From contig DASPKX010000069.1 of NCBI GenBank assembly GCA_035627835.1, positions 1 to 64,000 of the forward strand: a DNA stretch of 64,000 nucleotides. Reading direction: 5' to 3'. The notes under the pieces are model-generated. The model was not told where the DNA came from and did no database searches. It was given only the letters and a program-made list of their open reading frames with translations. Positions within the stretch are counted from its first letter, which is position 1; every line of letters starts with the position of its first letter. This document shows, in pieces, positions 59,239 to 64,000 of the stretch. The stretch comes from DASPKX01 sp035627835. Its GTDB lineage: Bacteria; Verrucomicrobiota; Verrucomicrobiia; Limisphaerales; SXQI01. A program made the translations under genes and the position numbers.

Positions 59239-62010
59239 CTACGCGACGGCAACATTGACGACCTTTCCAGGGACGACAATGACCTTCTTGATCGTCTTGC
59301 CCGCAGTGAACTCCTTCACCTTCTCGAGCGATAACGCCAGAGCTTCGATCTCGGCTGGCGTTGCTGTCTTTTGGACCACGACCTTGTCACGTAACTTCCC
59401 ATTCACCTGCACCGGCAACTCGACCGTCTCTTCGACCAGCACGGCAGGGTCATGCTTTGGCCATGGCAGATACGCCATTGTCATGCGTGGATTAACCTTG
59501 CCGGGGGCAAAGACCCGCAGCATGCGGAAGAACAACTCCTCTGCCAGGTGTGGCGCGAATGGGTTCAGCAGCAGGAGGAAATCCATCAACGCGGCGCGGG
59601 GGCGGGTTTGCCAGGTCATCGCTTCGTTAACAAAGATCATCAACGCAGAGATAGCCGTGTTAAATCGAAGAGCTTCCAGATCCTCCGTGACCTTCTTGAT
59701 GCAGGTATGCAGGGCCTTGAGCTGCTCAGGCGTCGGCGAAATGTCGATGATGAGGCTCGAGAGATGGAGTTGATCGAGCAACTCAGGTGTTTCCGCAGGC
59801 GCGGTGGTCTGGGACTGCTCGAACTCCGTCTCACTTTTATCATCGATGAATAAACGCCAAACGCGGCCCAGGAACCGGTAAACCCCTTCCACGCCTTTCG
59901 TGCTCCAGGGCTTCACCATTTCAAGCGGGCCCATGAACATTTCGTAGAGGCGGAAAGCGTCCGCGCCATATTCCTTCAGAATGTCGTCCGGATTGATGAC
60001 GTTGCCGCGGGATTTGGACATTTTCTGGCCGTCTTCCCCGAGAATCAGTCCTTGATTGACTAACTTGTAGAAAGGCTCGGGCGTTGAGACATAGCCGAGA
60101 TCGAAAAGCACTTTGTGCCAAAAGCGCGCATAGAGGAGATGAAGGACCGCGTGCTCTGTGCCCCCGACATAAAGGTCAACCCCAGGAGTGACCTTCCCCT
60201 TTTGCGCCGTGGATGTTCCCATCCAGTATTGCTCAGCGTCCTTAGAAACAAAGGCGTCCGCGTTGTTCGCGTCGAGATACCGGAGATAGTACCAGCAACT
60301 GCCCGCCCATTGCGGCATGGTGTTGGTTTCGCGAACTGCGCCATTAGGCAACTTCACCCAGTCCTGTGCGCGGGCCAAAGGCGGCTCGCCGGTTGGGGTG
60401 GGCTTAAAGTCCGTGAGGGAGGGAGGCTCGATCGGCAGGGCGTCAGCGGCGGCTGCTTCATGGTGATTGGGACCGCGCCAGATAATCGGGAATGGCTCGC
60501 CCCAATAGCGCTGGCGGCTGAAGAGCCAATCACGGATTTTGTAATTAACCGTTTTCCGCCCGAGCCCTTTGGGCTCCAGTAAGCGCGTGATGGCCTTTTT
60601 TGCATCAGGAGTCTTGAGGCCATTCAATTCGCCAGAATTTACTGCGATCCCGTCACCGAGGAATCCTTCGCCTGGGCTGTTGTCTTCCGGTTGAACAACC
60701 ACGCGAATGGGGAGCTGAAAAACACGAGCAAATTCGAGGTCACGCGCGTCGTGCCCAGGCACTGCCATGATTGCGCCTGTGCCATAGGTCGCGAGCACGT
60801 AGTCCGCAATCCAGATGGGAATCCGCTCACCATTGACAGGGTTGATCGCAAATGCCCCGGTGAAAACCCCCGTTTTTTCTTTGGCGAGATCTGTCCGTTC
60901 CAGGTCGCTCTTGGCAGCGACAAATTCTCTGTACTTGGCGACGGCCTCACGAGGTGAAGCTTGCGCCTCTGGTGTGCCGCGCCACGCTTGTGGTGTGTTT
61001 GCCGGCCAGGAGTTGGGGGTGAGCGGATCGACCAGCTTGTGCTCCGGGGCAAGGACCATATAGGTGGCCCCAAACAACGTGTCGGGTCGCGTCGTGAAAA
61101 CAGTTAATCTCGTGCCTGGAGCAATCGAACCCGTGGACGCTGCATCGATTTCGAACTGAACTTCAGCGCCTTCGGATCGGCCAATCCAGTTTCGCTGCAT
61201 TTCCTTAAGCGACTCGCTCCATTCAATGGTGTCCAGATCCTGGAGCAACCGTTCGGCATAAGCCGTGATGCGGAGCATCCATTGGCGCATCGGCCGACGA
61301 ACCACAGGAAAGCCACCAACTTCGCTTTTGCCGTCAACGACTTCTTCGTTGGCGAGAACGGTGCCGAGTTCCGGGCACCAATTCACCGGCGTCTCCGCCA
61401 CATAGGCGAGCCGGTGGGCGTCACGATAGGCGCGCTTCTGCTCGTCTGTTGTCACGTCGGCCGGATATGGCAAGGTGTCGATGGGCTCGGCCTTGTTCGT
61501 GCTCGGATTGAACCAGGAATTATAGAGATTGAGGAAGATCCACTGCGTCCATTTGAAGTACTTCGGATCGGTGGTGTCCACTTCCCTGCTCCAATCATAA
61601 CTGAAGCCGAGGCTCTTAATCTGCCGGCGGAAATTGCTGATGTTCTGCTCTGTCGTGGTGCGGGGATGCTGTCCAGTGCGGATCGCGTACTGCTCCGCGG
61701 GCAAACCGAAAGCGTCCCATCCCATCGGGTGCAGCACGTTCAAGCCGGTCATGCGCCGGTAACGCGCAAGGATATCGGTAGCCGTGTACCCTTCTGGGTG
61801 GCCGACATGCAGGCCAGCGCCGGATGGGTACGGGAACATGTCCAGGATGTAGTATTTAGGAGGCAGCGTGCTGTGGCGCGCAGCAAAGGGGTGGTCGCTC
61901 GGAACGCGCTCAGAAGGATTCCAGGCGCGGAAAGTCTGCTGAGATTCCCAGCGATCCTGCCACTTTTTCTCGATCAAATGAAAGGGGTACTGCTTGCGTC
62001 CACCGGACAT
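59239..62010 (-). CDS. leuS: leucyl-tRNA synthetase
   Basis: Charges tRNA-Leu. The protein has 923 residues from the ATG at 62010 (MSGGRKQYPFHLIEKKWQDRWE); an in-frame start at 62112 adds an Arg-rich leader with no family match. The HIGH-type motif is seen in MFPYPSGAGLHVGHPEGYTATD, the editing (CP1) domain spans about 220-430 with TTRPDTLFGATYMVL and GTGAIMAVPGHDARD, and the KMSKS motif is in GQKMSKSRGNV. The C-terminal VNGKLRDKVVVQ segment is the tRNA-contact tail. It leads a same-strand group with the small membrane protein, the TIGR04138-like gene and the M16 protease. No T-box-like leader was recognised. Confidence 0.97.
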   Translation of the reverse strand: MSGGRKQYPFHLIEKKWQDRWESQQTFRAWNPSERVPSDHPFAARHSTLPPKYYILDMFPYPSGAGLHVGHPEGYTATDILARYRRMTGLNVLHPMGWDAFGLPAEQYAIRTGQHPRTTTEQNISNFRRQIKSLGFSYDWSREVDTTDPKYFKWTQWIFLNLYNSWFNPSTNKAEPIDTLPYPADVTTDEQKRAYRDAHRLAYVAETPVNWCPELGTVLANEEVVDGKSEVGGFPVVRRPMRQWMLRITAYAERLLQDLDTIEWSESLKEMQRNWIGRSEGAEVQFEIDAASTGSIAPGTRLTVFTTRPDTLFGATYMVLAPEHKLVDPLTPNSWPANTPQAWRGTPEAQASPREAVAKYREFVAAKSDLERTDLAKEKTGVFTGAFAINPVNGERIPIWIADYVLATYGTGAIMAVPGHDARDLEFARVFQLPIRVVVQPEDNSPGEGFLGDGIAVNSGELNGLKTPDAKKAITRLLEPKGLGRKTVNYKIRDWLFSRQRYWGEPFPIIWRGPNHHEAAAADALPIEPPSLTDFKPTPTGEPPLARAQDWVKLPNGAVRETNTMPQWAGSCWYYLRYLDANNADAFVSKDAEQYWMGTSTAQKGKVTPGVDLYVGGTEHAVLHLLYARFWHKVLFDLGYVSTPEPFYKLVNQGLILGEDGQKMSKSRGNVINPDDILKEYGADAFRLYEMFMGPLEMVKPWSTKGVEGVYRFLGRVWRLFIDDKSETEFEQSQTTAPAETPELLDQLHLSSLIIDISPTPEQLKALHTCIKKVTEDLEALRFNTAISALMIFVNEAMTWQTRPRAALMDFLLLLNPFAPHLAEELFFRMLRVFAPGKVNPRMTMAYLPWPKHDPAVLVEETVELPVQVNGKLRDKVVVQKTATPAEIEALALSLEKVKEFTAGKTIKKVIVVPGKVVNVAVA

Positions 62011-62447
62011 AGGGGGTGGATAATGAGCGAAAGAGTTAAACGACCGCAAGCGGCTGTTTCGAGCAGCCATTGACGCGCAAGGCCGCCCCAACATAGGGGC
62101 GGCCCATGGCATGTGAGTGCGCCCAACAGCGCGTTTTCAAAAATTCCTTAAGCAGCGCACCGGCGCAGCTTCCCTCCCTTTGGAAAGCTGTTAGCCGCCC
62201 CACTCGGGACGGCTCCGCCCATCTCCGAAGGCGTAGTGTGGAGACGAGCGATTGCACAACTATTGCACAGGTTCGCACGTGTTCAAGCGGTGGAGGCTGG
62301 TTTTGCACAGATGGCACCAACGAACCGCAAACCAAAAGTCTGTCATCGCTTTCCCTGAGCAATTCCATAAAGGTTCCTTGTGCCCAGCGCTTTCGCGTAT
62401 ATCGCTCTAGATGCGGAGTCGTCGCAACGCTCCATGAGCTGACGCCT
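62011..62447. other. intergenic region between leuS and a divergent gene
   Basis: A 437-base gap that must hold the promoters of leuS (minus) and the DUF2339 gene (plus). No obvious consensus promoter, T-box or terminator was found. A GC-rich part at 62170-62260 contains short imperfect inverted words. No ORF has convincing coding character. Confidence 0.5.
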
Positions 62448-64000
62448 ATGATTCCTTTGCTGCTGCTGCTGATAGCTGTCTCGTGGGTGATTCTTCTGCC
62501 GCTTGTAATGCTGAACCGAATCTCCCAGAACGCAGCGGCAATAAAAGAGCTGAAGCGCGAACTCGATGCGTTGCGCCACCAAGCCACCCAACCCGGCAAC
62601 ACTCAAACGGACTTAGATAAGCGCATTGCGCCCGAGCAGGATCAAGCATCGTCGCAGCCACAGCCCACATACGAGACGCCGCAGCACGACCCAGCAGAGC
62701 TGCTGGCCGAATTGCGGCGAGCGCGCGAACAGGCAGCTCCCCCGTTGATTACGCCCCAACAGCCACCCCAAACGTTTACCCCGCCTCCGACGATATCCCC
62801 AGCGCTTGCCGATGAAGCAGAAGTCCGAACTGTCCTGGAGCCCGCCGCGCCCGCAGAACCGTCCGCACGATTCAACATGGAGCAGTTTCTGGGCGCCAAA
62901 CTCTTCGCCTGGGTGGGAGGCATCGCGCTCTTTTTCGGCGTCGCGTTCTTCATCAAGTATTCGTTTGAGAGAAACCTCATACCTCCTCCGCTGCGAGTGG
63001 CCTTGGGGTCCTTAGTGGGTATCGCCTTGGTCGTGGCAGGAGCTATCACGAGGCACAAAGCGTACAAGATCACGTCGCACACTCTTTGCGCGGCCGGCAT
63101 TCTTATCCTCTACGCTGCGGCCTTTGGAGCGCACCATCTCTACCAGTTGGTTTCGCTTAAAGCGGCGTTTGCGTGGATGAGCGTGGTGACAGCAGTGGCG
63201 TTCGCGCTAGCGGTGCGATTCGATTCCAAACCGGTCGCGGTGCTTGCGCTGCACGGGGGATTTCTCACTCCTCTGCTGCTGGGAACAGGCGAGTTCAATG
63301 CGCCAGCGCTTTTCAGCTACCTCGGTCTCCTTGACATTGGCATCGTTGGGGTCGCGCTGCATCGTCGCTGGTCCTTCCTTCCACTGATCGGAGCCCTCGG
63401 AACCGCGCTCTATGCGGCCTATTGGTCAGCGGACATCGCGCGGGAGGAGACACTGGGCATAGGTTACCTGACCCATCTGGGCTTCGTCTCGCTATTCGCC
63501 GGCGCGCTCCTCGCGGCGCGACGATACGGGCGTCTGGATCATCTGTGGCTCGGCAGCTTTGGCGCTATTGCAGGAGCCTGCTTTTTCTTCGCGCTCTGCA
63601 CAGCGTCCAGCTCCTGGGGGATCAATCACCTGCCGTCGCTTTACCTGTTTCTGTTTGCTGTGGATGCCCTGTTGCTGGCCGCCCCCCTTGCTCACCCGCA
63701 GGGTAGAATCATTTTCGATCTGGGCGGCTCCGCAACTTTCATCATTTTAGTCATCATCTCACGAAGCCTCAGGGACGCGCAGAGTTTGTGGCCGTCACTT
63801 GCCGCGTATCTCACGTTTGGCGGGCTGCATGGGATTCTTCCTTCTGTGATGAGGCGCCGCGGGTGCGTAATGACAGGGGCTCGCACCGCTGCCCTTTTTG
63901 CCTTAAGTGCCTTCATCTTTTGTTTCGTGCCGCTCACCAAATTCGCGGATGTCGGAGGAGCCTTTTGGGTGGCTGTCGCGGGCCTGAATTTCATTCTTCT
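62448..64000 (+). CDS. DUF2339 multi-pass membrane protein, 3'-partial
   Basis: The frame starts ATG at 62448 (MIPLLLLLIAVSWVILLPLV) and stays open to the end of the window, 517 codons visible, so the gene continues beyond. Order: a membrane anchor (1-20), a helix (ISQNAAAIKELKRELDALRH), a Pro/Gln-rich linker (about 65-140), then MEQFLGAKLFAWVGGIALFF and about a dozen more hydrophobic segments, as in DUF2339 'predicted membrane protein' sequences of 800 or more residues. The function of DUF2339 is unknown; some are proposed envelope or transport proteins. It is divergent from leuS. This gene is easily missed, as it lacks a stop in the window. Confidence 0.85.
   Translation, partial: MIPLLLLLIAVSWVILLPLVMLNRISQNAAAIKELKRELDALRHQATQPGNTQTDLDKRIAPEQDQASSQPQPTYETPQHDPAELLAELRRAREQAAPPLITPQQPPQTFTPPPTISPALADEAEVRTVLEPAAPAEPSARFNMEQFLGAKLFAWVGGIALFFGVAFFIKYSFERNLIPPPLRVALGSLVGIALVVAGAITRHKAYKITSHTLCAAGILILYAAAFGAHHLYQLVSLKAAFAWMSVVTAVAFALAVRFDSKPVAVLALHGGFLTPLLLGTGEFNAPALFSYLGLLDIGIVGVALHRRWSFLPLIGALGTALYAAYWSADIAREETLGIGYLTHLGFVSLFAGALLAARRYGRLDHLWLGSFGAIAGACFFFALCTASSSWGINHLPSLYLFLFAVDALLLAAPLAHPQGRIIFDLGGSATFIILVIISRSLRDAQSLWPSLAAYLTFGGLHGILPSVMRRRGCVMTGARTAALFALSAFIFCFVPLTKFADVGGAFWVAVAGLNFIL

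Noticed and set aside
62300..62325. TGGCACCAACG string upstream of leuS, looking like part of a T-box
   Set aside because: It is on the strand opposite to leuS and lacks the AGGGTGGNACCGCG antiterminator core and specifier stem.

Overview
The window looks like chromosomal DNA of a Verrucomicrobiota bacterium, most likely of the Pedosphaera/Limisphaera side of the phylum. This rests on gene content: a PVC-type heme dehydrogenase, a Verrucomicrobia/Planctomycetes-restricted protein (TIGR04138-like), several DUF1080 and Tat-exported Gfo/Idh/MocA proteins, a prepilin-like protein with an H-X-DG type C-terminus, and large secreted LamG/CBM6 proteins ending in the phylum-typical 'FFRL' tail. Weak Shine-Dalgarno sites and degenerate dispersed repeats in the gaps fit too. 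I saw no tRNA, rRNA, CRISPR array or complete insertion sequence.

Layout. 1-1446: the tail of a class III cyclase-like gene, apparently frameshifted, then a gene-poor stretch with GC-rich short repeats. 1447-9008: one minus-strand block with rplM-rpsI, a strong terminator, then argC-argJ-argB-argD-argF (glutamate to citrulline by the acetyl-cycle route) and an M29 aminopeptidase. 9214-16000: PVC heme dehydrogenase, Tat-exported sugar isomerase-like protein and a 1042-residue CBM6 protein. 16094-19761: a translationally coupled sensor kinase and LuxR-type regulator. 19985-28126: LOG hydrolase, a LamG/Ig secreted protein, an FmdB operon, DUF1080 and a glycosyltransferase. 28225-31195: a very short candidate gene, a Tat-exported oxidoreductase and a ThuA-DUF1080 fusion. 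31196-35922: accessory-looking DNA with an orphan Imm50-like gene, tandem repeats and a MITE-like inverted-repeat element. 35923-46478: GNAT, orphan ABC ATPase, GlcD-type oxidase, FHA protein, FtsH, TilS, a DinG-like helicase and an LpxA-fold transferase. 46475-64000: MBL hydrolase, Nth, KamA, a tandem DUF2330 pair with an RnfD-like membrane protein, a response regulator facing a hybrid kinase with an ethylene-receptor-type sensor domain, M16 protease, TIGR04138-like protein, a 46-residue membrane protein, LeuS, and the start of a DUF2339 protein.

Most interesting points. (1) The three-gene DUF2330/DUF2330/RnfD-like cassette, with five invariant cysteines shared by the two secreted paralogues, has no described function that I can name and is my best candidate for an undescribed system, probably envelope redox. 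(2) The hybrid kinase at 53598-56015 keeps the Asp, Tyr, Cys and His of the plant ethylene (copper) site and carries two kinase cores around one receiver. (3) The DUF1080, oxidoreductase and ThuA-DUF1080 genes look like a 3-keto-glycoside module; the oxidoreductase has Ala where the family usually has the EKP lysine. (4) Two small genes, 28225-28401 and 59074-59214, are easily missed. (5) kamA has a near-consensus promoter placed so that its mRNA would be almost leaderless.
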